This document shows positions 1 through 8,894 of a stretch of DNA of 64,000 nucleotides, one piece after another (positions within the stretch are counted from its first letter, which is position 1; each line of letters begins with the position of its first letter). The position numbers and the translations under genes were made by a program. The DNA lies in NCBI RefSeq assembly GCF_029868385.1, contig NZ_JARWNX010000024.1, forward strand, positions 81,826-145,825. The letters are read 5' to 3'. The notes below the pieces were generated by a model. The model was not told the origin of the DNA. It did no database searches and saw nothing but the letters and a program-made list of their open reading frames with translations. The stretch is from Nocardia cyriacigeorgica. Lineage in GTDB: Bacteria > Actinomycetota > Actinomycetes > Mycobacteriales > Mycobacteriaceae.

Positions 1-1110
1 GGGCTGCGCGCCGTCTCGCACCACCGGCCCGGTTCGCGCCTGCGTGTCATCGCTCGGTAGACCGGGTGGATCCTTCGCCCACGCGGGTTCGATACCGGCC
101 GACGCGCCGGTCGGCTCCGGTTCCTGCTCCGTGGCGTCGCCGCGCACCTGATCGGCCAGCCATGCCTTCACCTGTTCGACCCGGGTGGCGCGTGCGGGCC
201 AGAACTCCTGCACCGCCGCGTTGAACTCCGCGCCCACGATGACGGCGAAGGCGAGGAAGAACGTGAACAGCAGGAACGCGATCGGCGTGGCGAGCGCGCC
301 GTAGCTGACCCCGGTGCGGGTCACCCATCCCAGGTATCGCCGCAGGCCCTCACTGGCCGCCATGAAGAACACACCGGCCACCAACGCACCGCCGAAGAGG
401 CGATGCCACGGCAGCGAGGTGTGCAGCGCCAGTTTGTACAGCGTGGTCAGTCCGACGATCAGCAGCAGGCCGACGCCCGGATAGTAGAACGCATCGATCA
501 GCCGCAGACCCGGCTCGCGCCAGCCCTCGGGCAGGGCGCGACCGATCAACACCGGGCCGAGCGCGATCACCGGCAGCAGGAACACCGCCGCCACCAGGAA
601 CTGCACGTACAGCAGCAATGCGAAGATGCGCTGCCAGACCGGATGCCTGGCGTCCTGCTGCCCGTGCGCCTCGACGATTGCGTCGACGAACGTGGCCATC
701 GCCGAGGAACCGGCCCACAGTGACAGCACGAAACCCACCGAGACGAACGCCGCCCGGCCCCGGCCCAGCACATCGCCGACGGTGGGTTCGATGAGATCGT
801 GCACCACCGTCGGATTGAACAGATCCCGGCTGAAGGCCAGGATCTTGGACTCGACGATCTCGACGGTGTCCGGGCCGAACAGACCACCGACATAGCCGAG
901 GCTGCCGAGCACACCGAGCAGCAACGGCGCCAGCGACATCGTCTGCCAGAACGCGGCCGCCGCCGATTTGGCGAAGATCGAATCCTGCCAGGCCTTGACC
1001 GCCACCCGGGCCACCAGCCGCCAGGTCTGCCCGCCCGCCCGCGCCACCGCCGTGGCCGCGCGCCGCGAGGCGGTGGCCGCGGCGGCGCGGGTATCCGGCA
1101 GGTTGCTCAT
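1..1110 (-). CDS. YihY/BrkB family inner-membrane protein (C-terminus cut by window edge)
   Basis: The minus-strand frame begins at an ATG (codon 1108-1110) and stays open for all 370 codons to base 1, so the gene continues past the left edge. The protein has the hydrophobic segments of the YihY/virulence factor BrkB family: an early stretch containing FWQTMSLAPLLLGVLG, a long LLLYVQFLVAAVFLLPVIAL segment, and further helices towards AFLLFTFFLAFAVIVGAEFN, the typical C-terminal family signature. A charged, Pro/Glu-rich cytoplasmic-looking tail follows. The family was once misannotated as RNase BN; its molecular function is not settled. It is divergent from the helicase at 1278. Family assignment is from remembered motifs. 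Confidence 0.85.
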   Translation of the reverse strand, partial: MSNLPDTRAAAATASRRAATAVARAGGQTWRLVARVAVKAWQDSIFAKSAAAAFWQTMSLAPLLLGVLGSLGYVGGLFGPDTVEIVESKILAFSRDLFNPTVVHDLIEPTVGDVLGRGRAAFVSVGFVLSLWAGSSAMATFVDAIVEAHGQQDARHPVWQRIFALLLYVQFLVAAVFLLPVIALGPVLIGRALPEGWREPGLRLIDAFYYPGVGLLLIVGLTTLYKLALHTSLPWHRLFGGALVAGVFFMAASEGLRRYLGWVTRTGVSYGALATPIAFLLFTFFLAFAVIVGAEFNAAVQEFWPARATRVEQVKAWLADQVRGDATEQEPEPTGASAGIEPAWAKDPPGLPSDDTQARTGPVVRDGAQP

Positions 1111-1277
1111 GGTGTGACAAGCATCGCGCACCCGCGCGAGATCGGCTGGACCGGGCGGAGGTCGTGTCGGTGGGCAGCAGGTGAACCGCCGGTTACCTGC
1201 GCCGCTGTTTGTGATGCCGGTCGCGCCCGTCGCGTCGGTTTGGCGACATACCGGGATCGCCCGTTAGTGTTCTCTGC

Positions 1278-3005
1278 GTGACAGGTTCGGGTGGCGCCAC
1301 TGCGGCGGGAGGAGCGCTACGCGCCTGGCAGCGTCGCGCACTCACCAAATACCTTGCGACCAAACCCCGTGACTTCCTCGCGGTCGCGACCCCTGGCGCG
1401 GGTAAGACCACCTTCGCGCTACGGGTCGCCGCGGAGTTGCTGGCCGATCGCACCGTCGACCAGATCACCGTGGTCGCACCGACCGAACACCTCAAGCACC
1501 AGTGGGCGCACTCGGCGGCCCGCGCGGGGATCGCGCTGGATTCGCGGTTCTCCAACAGCACCGGCGGCACCTCCGGCGACTATCACGGCGTCGTGGTCAC
1601 CTATGCGCAGGTCGCCGCGCACCCGTTCAAGCATCGGGTGCGCACGGAGAATCGCCGCACGCTGGTGATCCTGGACGAGATCCACCATGCGGGCGACGCC
1701 AAGACCTGGGGCGACGCCGCCGCCGAGGCCTTCGGCGACGCCACCCGCAGGCTCGCCCTCACCGGAACCCCGTTCCGCAGCGATGACAGCCAGATCCCGT
1801 TCGTCACCTACGAACCCGATGAGGGCGGCTTCCCGCGCTCGCGTGCCGACCACTCCTACGGATACTCCGAAGCGCTCGCCGACGGCGTCGTCCGTCCGGT
1901 GGTGTTCCTCGCCTATTCCGGTGAGGCGCATTGGCGTGACAGCGCGGGGGAGGAGTATTCCGCACGGTTGGGTGAGCCGCTGAACGCCGAACAGACCGCG
2001 CGGGCATGGCGGACCGCGCTCGACCCGTCGGGCGACTGGATGTCGGCGGTGCTGCGGGCGGCCGATATGCGGCTCGGACAGCTGCGCTCCTCCGGTATGC
2101 CCGACGCGGGCGGGCTGGTGATCGCGACCGATCAGGAACGCGCCCGCGCCTACGCGGAACTGCTGGAACATCTGACCGGCACGCCACCGGTGCTCGTCCT
2201 GTCCGACGATCCCGCCTCCTCGGCCCGGATCGGCGAGTTCAGCGCGGGGACCCAGCCGTGGATGGTCGCGGTGCGCATGGTGTCCGAGGGCGTCGACGTG
2301 CCGCGACTCGCGGTCGGGGTCTACGCCACCAGCGCCTCGACCCCGCTGTATTTCGCCCAGGCGATCGGCCGGTTCGTGCGTGCGCGCAGGCCGGGGGAGA
2401 CCGCGAGTGTGTTCCTGCCGTCGGTGCCGGTACTGCTCGATCTGGCCGCCCAGCTGGAACTACAGCGCGACCACGTCATCGGCAAACCGCATCGGCAGTC
2501 CGACGGCCTCGACGACGAACTGCTCATCGACGCCAACAAGCAGAAGGACGAGCCCGGCGAGGACGAGAAACCGTTCGTCGCGCTGGCCGCCGACGCCGAA
2601 CTCGATCAGGTGATCTACGACGGTTCCTCCTTCGGTACCGCGACCTTCGCGGGTAGCGCCGAGGAAGCCGACTATCTCGGTATCCCCGGTCTGCTCGACG
2701 CCGAGCAGATGCGTGCGCTGTTGCGGGATCGACAGGCCCGCCAGGTCGCCGAACGCACGGCCGTGGCGGCGATTCCCGAACCTGCGCCCGCCGTGGGTGG
2801 TGCGGCCGAGCGGGTGGCGACGGCCGATAAGCTCGGCGAGCTGCGCCGGGAACTCAACAGCCTGGTGGCAATGCATCATCATCGGACCGGCAAACCGCAC
2901 GGTGTGATCCATGGTGAATTGCGCCGCCAATGCGGTGGCCCGCCGACGGCGTTGGCCAGTGCCGATCAGCTGGGCGAGCGCATCGCGGCATTGCGCCGCA
3001 TGTGA
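1278..3005 (+). CDS. DEAD/DEAH-box (SF2) helicase
   Basis: 575-residue superfamily II helicase or translocase. Visible motifs are Walker A ATPGAGKTT (residues 37-45), motif II DEIH (133-136), motif III-like LTGTPF (161-166) and motif VI QAIGRFVRAR (361-370). A C-terminal tail of about 200 residues has no motif I recognise. ATP-dependent nucleic-acid remodelling is a family inference; the substrate is unknown. The GTG start has no clear Shine-Dalgarno sequence, but TAGTGT lies at 1266-1271, seven bases upstream, so the transcript may be leaderless. It is a stand-alone gene, convergent with the TetR gene that follows. Confidence 0.88.
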   Translation: MTGSGGATAAGGALRAWQRRALTKYLATKPRDFLAVATPGAGKTTFALRVAAELLADRTVDQITVVAPTEHLKHQWAHSAARAGIALDSRFSNSTGGTSGDYHGVVVTYAQVAAHPFKHRVRTENRRTLVILDEIHHAGDAKTWGDAAAEAFGDATRRLALTGTPFRSDDSQIPFVTYEPDEGGFPRSRADHSYGYSEALADGVVRPVVFLAYSGEAHWRDSAGEEYSARLGEPLNAEQTARAWRTALDPSGDWMSAVLRAADMRLGQLRSSGMPDAGGLVIATDQERARAYAELLEHLTGTPPVLVLSDDPASSARIGEFSAGTQPWMVAVRMVSEGVDVPRLAVGVYATSASTPLYFAQAIGRFVRARRPGETASVFLPSVPVLLDLAAQLELQRDHVIGKPHRQSDGLDDELLIDANKQKDEPGEDEKPFVALAADAELDQVIYDGSSFGTATFAGSAEEADYLGIPGLLDAEQMRALLRDRQARQVAERTAVAAIPEPAPAVGGAAERVATADKLGELRRELNSLVAMHHHRTGKPHGVIHGELRRQCGGPPTALASADQLGERIAALRRM

Positions 3006-3017
3006 ACTCGGTCGCGA

Positions 3018-3632
3018 TCAGCTGGCGGCGGAGCGCTCGGGCACGGGCCACGCCGCCATGGCGCGATGGATCGAGCGCATGAGTTCCTCGTGGCTCGCGC
3101 CGTCGCGGGCCTGGATGGACAGCCCGTAGAGCACAGTCGTGTAGAACGCGGCCAGCTCGGCGGTATCGGTATCGGCCGGGAGATCGCCATCGGCGACGCC
3201 GCGGTCGAGCCGCGCACGAAGATCGGCGCTGGTTTCGGTGCGTTTGTCGACGAGGAATTCGCGGATGCTCTCGGTGCGGGTGGTGTAGGTGGAGCCTGCG
3301 AGCACCACCATGCAGCCGTGCGGTGTGTCCGGTGCGGTGTAGGCCGCGGCGTTATCGCACAGCATCGCCTCGATCGCCGCGCGTGCGGTGGGTTCTTCGC
3401 GCAGGGCGCGCGCGGTGAGCGCGCCTTCGGTGCGGCCGTAGAGTTCGATCGCCGCCCGGAACAGGTCTTCCTTGCTGCCGAACGCCGCGTAGAGGCTGGG
3501 GGAGTTGATGCCCATCGCACGGGTGAGGTCGGTCATCGACGAGCCCTCGTATCCGTGCTCCCAGAACACTTCCATGGCGCGCCGCAGGGCGACGTCGCGG
3601 TCGAAAGCGCGAGGGCGTCCTCGTTCGGCCAC
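3018..3632 (-). CDS. TetR/AcrR family transcriptional regulator
   Basis: 204 residues. The N-terminal TetR DNA-binding domain covers about residues 10-55, with the recognition helix in MGINSPSLYAAFGSKEDLF. The C-terminal ligand domain resembles the TetR_C family of AcrR-like regulators (CDNAAAYTAPDTPHGCMVVLA). It diverges from the SDR gene at 3738 across a 105-bp spacer that holds an inverted repeat, which suggests it represses itself and the SDR gene. The ligand is unknown. Confidence 0.9.
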   Translation of the reverse strand: MAERGRPRAFDRDVALRRAMEVFWEHGYEGSSMTDLTRAMGINSPSLYAAFGSKEDLFRAAIELYGRTEGALTARALREEPTARAAIEAMLCDNAAAYTAPDTPHGCMVVLAGSTYTTRTESIREFLVDKRTETSADLRARLDRGVADGDLPADTDTAELAAFYTTVLYGLSIQARDGASHEELMRSIHRAMAAWPVPERSAAS

Positions 3633-3647
3633 GGGCGATTCCTTTCT

Positions 3648-3718
3648 GTGTCGATCGTTAAATATACCTCTTGACGCCGGCGGTTCCGTCCGCTTAGGTA
3701 TTTATGTACTGATCGACA
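3648..3718. promoter_or_regulatory. Inverted repeat in the TetR/SDR divergent promoter, likely operator region
   Basis: GTGTCGATC at 3648-3656 is matched by its reverse complement GATCGACAC at 3711-3719, and the inner ends of both arms carry ATACCT / AGGTAT (about 3664-3669 and 3696-3701). The spacer is AT-rich compared with the flanks. Two symmetric half-arrangements around divergent starts are typical of a TetR operator controlling both genes. The repeat is seen directly; operator function is inferred. Confidence 0.55.
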
Positions 3719-3737
3719 CGTAAATGGAGGAGAGTTC

Positions 3738-4478
3738 ATGCCTGATCTGGACGCGACCGTGGCACTGGTGACCGGCGGCAGCCGCGGGATCGGCGCGGCC
3801 ATCGCGCGGGAACTGGCCGTCAGGGGCGCCGATGTGGCGCTGACCTATCAGCACGCCGAGGACCGGGCCAAAGCCGTGGTCGCCGAGATCGAAGCGCTCG
3901 GCCGCCGGGCCATCGCGGTACAGGCCGACAGCGCCGACGCGGGCGCGGTCGTGGCCGCCGTGCATCGCACCGCCGCCGAATTGGGCGGACTCGACATCCT
4001 GGTCAACAATGCGGGCATCTTCCCCGCCAAGCCGTACCAGGAATTCACGCTGGATGAGATCGATCAGGCCCTGAACGTGCACGCGCGCGCCGCGTTCGTC
4101 GCCGGACAGGCCGCGCTCGACCACATGGGCGAAGGCGGACGCATCATCAGCATCGGCACCAACCTGTCCGATCGGGCGCTGTTCGGCGGGCTGAGCCTGT
4201 ACAACCTGAGCAAATCCGCGCTCAACGGCTACACCAAAGCCCTCGCCCGCGAACTCGGCCCGCGCGGTATCACCGTCAACCTGGTGCAGCCCGGCCCCAC
4301 CGACACCGATATGAACCCGGCCGACGATCCGGACGCCGCCGAACAACTCGCCTTCAGCGCGCTCGGCCGATTCGGTGCTCCGCAGGACATCGCGGCGACC
4401 GTCGCCTTCCTGGCCGGTCCCGCCGGCCGCAGCATTTCCGGCGCGTTCTTCACCGTCGACGGCGGCACCAACGCCTGA
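3738..4478 (+). CDS. SDR family NAD(P)-dependent oxidoreductase (FabG-like)
   Basis: 246 residues, normal length for a classical short-chain dehydrogenase. The cofactor motif TGGSRGIGAA is at about residues 12-21, NNAG at about 90-93, and the catalytic set is Ser before the YNLSKSALNG motif (Tyr and Lys visible). The C-terminal FxxDGG-type ending (FFTVDGGTNA) is typical. It is closest in style to glucose/3-oxoacyl-ACP reductase-like SDRs, but the substrate cannot be read from sequence. A good GGAGGAG-type ribosome site (ATGGAGGAG) precedes the ATG. It is probably controlled by the divergent TetR regulator. Confidence 0.9.
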   Translation: MPDLDATVALVTGGSRGIGAAIARELAVRGADVALTYQHAEDRAKAVVAEIEALGRRAIAVQADSADAGAVVAAVHRTAAELGGLDILVNNAGIFPAKPYQEFTLDEIDQALNVHARAAFVAGQAALDHMGEGGRIISIGTNLSDRALFGGLSLYNLSKSALNGYTKALARELGPRGITVNLVQPGPTDTDMNPADDPDAAEQLAFSALGRFGAPQDIAATVAFLAGPAGRSISGAFFTVDGGTNA

Positions 4479-4750
4479 TCGCTCGGCGAGATGCGGCCGG
4501 ACGGGCGCCGACAACGTGGCAGAACGCGGTACGCGCTGGTGGTCGCGTAGCCGACCCGTCCGGCGATGCCGAGGACCGGCAGGCGTCGGCAATCAGCGGC
4601 AGCGAGGCGGTCGGCCGGGTCCGAGTACGCCACTGGCCGAGCTCACCCGGTATCGGTGGCGAATGCGGGCTGCGTGCGGGCGCCGAGGGCGATGTCGGCG
4701 GCCTGCGTGATTCGCGCGGTTCGCTGTGCCGCCGGTGCTCGCGGGGAGAA

Positions 4751-5311
4751 TCAGTCCGGCGCGTCGAACCACCCTGCCGCCACGAGCGTGTTGATCAGAA
4801 CCCAGCGCGCTGGTTCGCCGGTGCACTCCCCGGCCTCGGTGGCCTCGGTGACGGTGAAGTATCCCTGGATCTCGAGTGCCAGGCGTGGTGATTCGTCGAC
4901 GCGGCGGGCCAGGTCGTACAGGACGGCAAGCACGTGAACGCACCGCTGCGTACGGGCCGGACACGAACAGTCCACCGCTGTCGGCACGGGTGCGGGGGCG
5001 ATGCCCGCCGCGACGACGGCGCGGTGCATCTCGTCGGTGAGCGTGACCGGGTCGGCGGGGATGATCGCGGCGATCGCGTCGATGGTGACGCGTGGCATCG
5101 GCGCCACTTCCAGATGCGTCACCGAGGCCTGGCCGCCCCGGTGGATATGCGCGCGCACGGTGCGGCCGGTGACGGTGGTCTGTACGCCGTTGTTGCGGGC
5201 GATGCTGCGTGCGCGCGGCAGCAGCGGGTCGGGTGTGGTCTGGCGCAGCGGTTCGGCCAGGCGTACCAAGTCCATGCCCCACAGGGTGTATCCGAATTCG
5301 TTATCGGCCAT
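4751..5311 (-). CDS. SWIM zinc-finger protein
   Basis: 186 residues with a SWIM signature: C115-x-C117, then C124-x-H126 (VDCSCPARTQRCVHVLAVLY). SWIM domains bind zinc and often mediate DNA or protein contacts. In actinobacteria such proteins are commonly encoded beside SNF2-family ATPases, as here. Its ATG overlaps the SNF2 stop codon by one base (TGATG), so the two are translationally coupled and probably act together. No catalytic motif is visible. The precise role is unknown. Confidence 0.85.
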   Translation of the reverse strand: MADNEFGYTLWGMDLVRLAEPLRQTTPDPLLPRARSIARNNGVQTTVTGRTVRAHIHRGGQASVTHLEVAPMPRVTIDAIAAIIPADPVTLTDEMHRAVVAAGIAPAPVPTAVDCSCPARTQRCVHVLAVLYDLARRVDESPRLALEIQGYFTVTEATEAGECTGEPARWVLINTLVAAGWFDAPD

Positions 5312-7074
5312 CAGTTCTCCCGTTTGCGGCGCAGGATCTCGATCAGCTGGTCGTCATCGAGGCGGGCCAGTTCGGCGATACCGGCCGCATCGGCGAGGTC
5401 GGTCAGCGCCGATTTACGCCGCTGCATGGCGGCGATGTGTTCCTCGACGGTGGTACCGGAGGTGAGCGTGGTGACGGTGACGGTCCGGGTCTGCCCGATG
5501 CGATGCGCCCGGTCCGAGGCCTGGGCTTCCACCGCCGGATTCCACCAGCGATCGAAATGGATGACATCGGCGGCCCGGGTGAGGGTGAGCCCGGTGCCCG
5601 CCGCGCGCAGGCTCAGGATCAGCACCGGCGGCCCGTCCACGGACTGGAAGTCGCTGACGATCTGCGCGCGTTCGGACTGATCCAATCCGCCGTGGAAGAA
5701 CGGCGCCGCGACCCCGAACTGTTCGGCCAGATGACGGACCAGCAGCTCACCGGTCTTGCGGTACTGGGTGAACAGCAGCGTCGGTGCGCCGAGATCGAGA
5801 TTGTTGGCGACGATATCGGTGCACAGGTCGAGCTTGCCGGACCGGCCGGCCAGCTCGCCCAGCTCACCGGTGATCAGGCCCGGATGGTTGCACACCTGTT
5901 TGAGGGAGGTCAGTGCCGCCAGGATGCGGCTCTGTCGCTGGAGGCCGTGTCCGAAACCGTCGTCGATGGCCCGGTCGAGCAGCTGATCGTAGAGCTGTTC
6001 CTGCTCGCTGGTGAGATCGCAGAGCAGATCGGTGTGGATCTTGGCCGGAAGCGAGGCGGCGACCTGATCCTTTCGGCGAGCCAGCACCACCGGCTCGATC
6101 GCCTCGCGCAGCCGGGCGGCGGCGGTCGTGGACCCGTCGTGGATCGGACGGACGAAACGCCGCCGGAACTGGGTGCGATGCCCGAAAAGCCGTGGCGCGA
6201 CCAGGTTCAGCAGGGCCCACAACTCCTCGAGATGGTTCTCCACCGGTGTGCCGGTCAGTGCGACGGTCGCGGCGGCGTCGATGGCGCGGGCGGCCTTGGA
6301 CACCCGTGTACGCGGATTCTTCAGCGCCTGCGCCTCATCGAAGACGGCGGTGGCCCACCGGATCTCGCGCAACCCGGCGCCGTGCAACCGCAGTGTCGGA
6401 TAGCCGGTGACCACGACCGTCCCCGGTTCGGCCGCGATATCCCCGCCCCGCCAGGCGATCGGGTGCAGACCGGGGGCGAAGCGCTGGATCTCGTGCACCC
6501 AGTTGCCGACCAGCGAGGTCGGGCAGATCACCACCTGCGGTCCGTCGGCCCGTCCGAGCAGCAGGCCGATGGTCTGCACGGTCTTGCCAAGGCCCATCTC
6601 GTCGGCCAGGATCGCGCCGCCGTGATCGGCGGTGGTCGCGCGCAGCCAGCTCACCCCGCGCGCCTGATAGGGGCGCAGTTCGGCCTTCAGTGATTGCCGC
6701 AGGTCGGCGGCCACCGCCTGCGTCGCGGCGAATGCGGTGAGCGCGTGGTGTGCCGAGGTGATCGCGGTGGCTGTCGCGTTCGGCAGGGCGTGCGCGGCCG
6801 GCGGGAGCGGCACGACCTCGTCGGAGAGGTCGGCGCACGACAGTGCTTTCCGCCAGGCCGTGACCGATGCGTCCGGGTCGGGAAGGGTGGCCGCGACGAA
6901 CTCCGCAGGTTCGAGTAGTGCGCAGTCGACATCGGTGACCTCGACCGTCGCACTGCCGACCGCGGCCTGTGCGGCGGTCCCGGTGGGGATGGCCAGCGCC
7001 TGGACCGCGGCGACGCCGAGATCGCGCGGTGGGCGTCCCGGGCCGTGACCGGTCCAGGTCCACACCGCGAACAT
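5311..7074 (-). CDS. SNF2-family DEAD/DEAH ATPase/helicase
   Basis: 587 residues. SNF2 ATPase core motifs are visible: ADEMGLGKT (158-165, Walker A), FDEAQ (245-249, motif II), LTGTPVEN (motif III) and, near residue 530, ASDRAHRIGQTR (motif VI). It is much shorter than the roughly 1000-residue actinobacterial HelZ type, with only about 125 residues before the helicase core. The family translocates on double-stranded DNA. Reading upstream from the ATG, no other usable start appears before an in-frame stop. It is the first gene of a two-gene operon with the SWIM protein and diverges from a TetR gene. Confidence 0.9.
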   Translation of the reverse strand: MFAVWTWTGHGPGRPPRDLGVAAVQALAIPTGTAAQAAVGSATVEVTDVDCALLEPAEFVAATLPDPDASVTAWRKALSCADLSDEVVPLPPAAHALPNATATAITSAHHALTAFAATQAVAADLRQSLKAELRPYQARGVSWLRATTADHGGAILADEMGLGKTVQTIGLLLGRADGPQVVICPTSLVGNWVHEIQRFAPGLHPIAWRGGDIAAEPGTVVVTGYPTLRLHGAGLREIRWATAVFDEAQALKNPRTRVSKAARAIDAAATVALTGTPVENHLEELWALLNLVAPRLFGHRTQFRRRFVRPIHDGSTTAAARLREAIEPVVLARRKDQVAASLPAKIHTDLLCDLTSEQEQLYDQLLDRAIDDGFGHGLQRQSRILAALTSLKQVCNHPGLITGELGELAGRSGKLDLCTDIVANNLDLGAPTLLFTQYRKTGELLVRHLAEQFGVAAPFFHGGLDQSERAQIVSDFQSVDGPPVLILSLRAAGTGLTLTRAADVIHFDRWWNPAVEAQASDRAHRIGQTRTVTVTTLTSGTTVEEHIAAMQRRKSALTDLADAAGIAELARLDDDQLIEILRRKREN

Positions 7075-7152
7075 ATTGCGGTCGGGCAGATAGGTGGCCT
7101 GTGTGCTGGGCAGAGCGAACCCCTCAAATCATCGTATAGCGTACGGAGTATT

Positions 7153-7965
7153 GTGGTAACGCATACGGTACCGGAATTGTTCCGCCGTTGGCACGAGGAG
7201 TTTTCGTTGGCCGATCCGCACGCATCGCAGGCCTCCGCCGACGAGGCCGGGGCATTGCTCGCCCTGCTGTGGCGACATGAGCTTCCGCCCCGCCCCGGCG
7301 GCCGCGGCCCCAAACAGACGGTCAGCGTGGACGAGGTGGTGCGCACGGCCATCGCGCTGGCCGACCGCGACGGGCTGGCCAAACTGTCCGTGCGCGCGGT
7401 CGCCGGTGCGTTGGGATTGCGCCCGATGAGCCTCTACACCTATGTGCCGAGCATGCGGGCGCTGACCGTGCTGATGGTCGACGCGCTCGCCGCCGCCGAT
7501 GAACCGCTGCCGGTCGACGCTCCGCCGCGCACGCGGATGGCCGCGGTGGCGCGGCAGGTGCGCGCCGAGGTGATCGCGCACCCGTGGCTGCTCGATGTCT
7601 CGCCGTGGCGGGTGGTGCTGGGGCCTGGTCGGATGCGTCGGTATGAACGTCAGCTTGCGGCGCTAGAGGGGATCGGGCTGACCGATGTCGAGATGGACCG
7701 GGCGATCGCGGTGCTGACCGAGTTCGCCACCGGCAACGCCCGGATGGCGGTCGCCGCCACACGGGAGGCGGCCGAGATGAGCGATGCCAGGTGGTGGGAG
7801 GTGCACGGCCCGCTGTTGACCCGGGTCATGTCCGAGCAGGCGTTTCCGCTGGCGTCGCGGGTGGGTGCGGCGGTGGGGGAGCTGTACCAGGCGCCCGCCG
7901 ATCCGGACGGCGGCTTCGAATTCGGGTTGGACGCGCTACTGGACGGGATACTCGGCAGCGCCTGA
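7153..7965 (+). CDS. TetR family transcriptional regulator
   Basis: 270 residues from the GTG at 7153. The DNA-binding domain contains VDEVVRTAIALADRDGLAKL and the recognition helix ALGLRPMSLYTYVPSM; the C-terminal half resembles the TetR_C domain found in tetracycline-repressor-like regulators. The preceding tail (LLWRHELPPRPGGRGPK) matches that subgroup. The start is uncertain: the in-frame TTG at 7207 has GAGGAG six bases upstream, a better ribosome site than the GTG has. A CGTA-N5-TACG dyad at about 7131-7143, between this gene and the SNF2 gene, could be its operator. Confidence 0.8.
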   Translation: MVTHTVPELFRRWHEEFSLADPHASQASADEAGALLALLWRHELPPRPGGRGPKQTVSVDEVVRTAIALADRDGLAKLSVRAVAGALGLRPMSLYTYVPSMRALTVLMVDALAAADEPLPVDAPPRTRMAAVARQVRAEVIAHPWLLDVSPWRVVLGPGRMRRYERQLAALEGIGLTDVEMDRAIAVLTEFATGNARMAVAATREAAEMSDARWWEVHGPLLTRVMSEQAFPLASRVGAAVGELYQAPADPDGGFEFGLDALLDGILGSA

Positions 7966-7976
7966 GCCCGGACACA

Positions 7977-8011
7977 CCACAGCGGACGACCCTTCGGATC
8001 GTCCGCTGTGG
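7977..8011. terminator. Strong hairpin between convergent genes
   Basis: A 13-bp perfect stem (CCACAGCGGACGA at 7977-7989 with its complement at 7999-8011) closed by a short loop containing CTTCGG. It lies just after the TetR stop and before the 3' end of the convergent DUF7455-like gene, so it can serve both. There is no long U tract, as is usual in actinobacteria. Confidence 0.7.
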
Positions 8012-8062
8012 ATTGCGCGGTATTCGGTTGTTCGATGCTGTTGTGTCGGACGCGAGGAGCGG

Positions 8063-8257
8063 TCAGAGGGCGGGAGCGGATTCCGTGTCGATCACGGCCT
8101 CCAACTCACGCAGCCTGTCCATGTGTTCATTCGCGTGGTGCTGGCAGAAGAGCAACTCTCCACCTGCGGGCAGAACGGCACGCACTCGGGCAGCCGCCCC
8201 GCAGCGGTCGCAACGATCGACCGCGGTCAGTGGGGTGCTTGTCAGGGTTCCTGGCAT
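8063..8257 (-). CDS. Small DUF7455-like zinc-ribbon protein
   Basis: 64 residues from the ATG at 8255-8257, chosen because GGAGGAG sits immediately upstream; a longer frame reaches 8296 without a ribosome site. The body has CDRCGAAARVRAVLP followed by FCQHHANEH, a Cys/His arrangement that looks metal-binding. Homologues of about this length are common in actinobacteria near sigma-factor genes (in mycobacteria near sigA/sigB, from memory). Function unknown. It is convergent with the TetR gene and divergent from DUF952. Confidence 0.75.
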   Translation of the reverse strand: MPGTLTSTPLTAVDRCDRCGAAARVRAVLPAGGELLFCQHHANEHMDRLRELEAVIDTESAPAL

Positions 8258-8530
8258 GACTCCTCCGTCCTGGCTCCCGGCACACAGACCGTTCACCTGG
8301 TGTGGGGCCCGTGGTCACTCCGCGGGCTCGCTACCGCTACTTCCCAGCAGTGGTATGACTACTCTGTCAGACGTTCGGGACGGGGGCTTTGTTCCCGCAA
8401 GCGAATCAATGTGTTTTCCCTAACACGACCAGCGCTTTTCGCTCTGCGCGAACCCACTGGTCATGGCTGGGAAGCCACGCGAATCACCGACTCGAACAGG
8501 CCGATCCAGTTGTCTACCGGGAGATTACCC

Positions 8531-8890
8531 GTGACCTACGACACCAACACTCTGGTTCATATCTGCACGGCCACAGAATGGCTGACAGCAAGGCACGCCG
8601 GTACGCATCGGCCGACCTCCCTCGACATCGAGGGATTCATCCACCTGTCCACACCACAGCAGGTGCATCTGCCCGCAAACCGCCTCTACCGCGGCCGCGA
8701 CGATCTGGTGCTGCTGCGGCTGGACCCGGCCCGATTGGGCTCGCCGGTGATATGGGAGCCGGGCGTGCCGTCCGACGATCCTGATCTGCGATTCCCACAT
8801 CTGTACGGACCGCTGCCCGCGAGCGCGGTCGTCGGGGTACAGGATTTCCGGCCCGGCCCCGACGGACGTTTCGCCGAACTCGACCACTGA
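8531..8890 (+). CDS. DUF952 family protein
   Basis: 119 residues from a GTG preceded by GGGAG. The pattern LVHICTATEW near the N-terminus, then DIEGFIHLSTPQQV, then FPHLYGPLPASAV near the C-terminus is the signature of the DUF952 fold, related to ADP-ribosyltransferase-like domains. The biochemical function is unknown. The frame is open further upstream but the additional residues look non-coding (low-quality composition, no ribosome site). It is convergent with the response regulator, separated by four bases. Confidence 0.8.
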   Translation: MTYDTNTLVHICTATEWLTARHAGTHRPTSLDIEGFIHLSTPQQVHLPANRLYRGRDDLVLLRLDPARLGSPVIWEPGVPSDDPDLRFPHLYGPLPASAVVGVQDFRPGPDGRFAELDH

Positions 8891-8894
8891 TCCG

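Noticed and set aside
350..1120. Alternative minus-strand frames inside the YihY gene
   Set aside because: The frame starting at 1110 gives a coherent multi-helix YihY protein to the window edge; the others are Arg-rich shadows.
5209..6693. Plus-strand open frame opposite the SNF2 gene
   Set aside because: Antisense to a well-supported helicase with full motif set; no recognisable domain.
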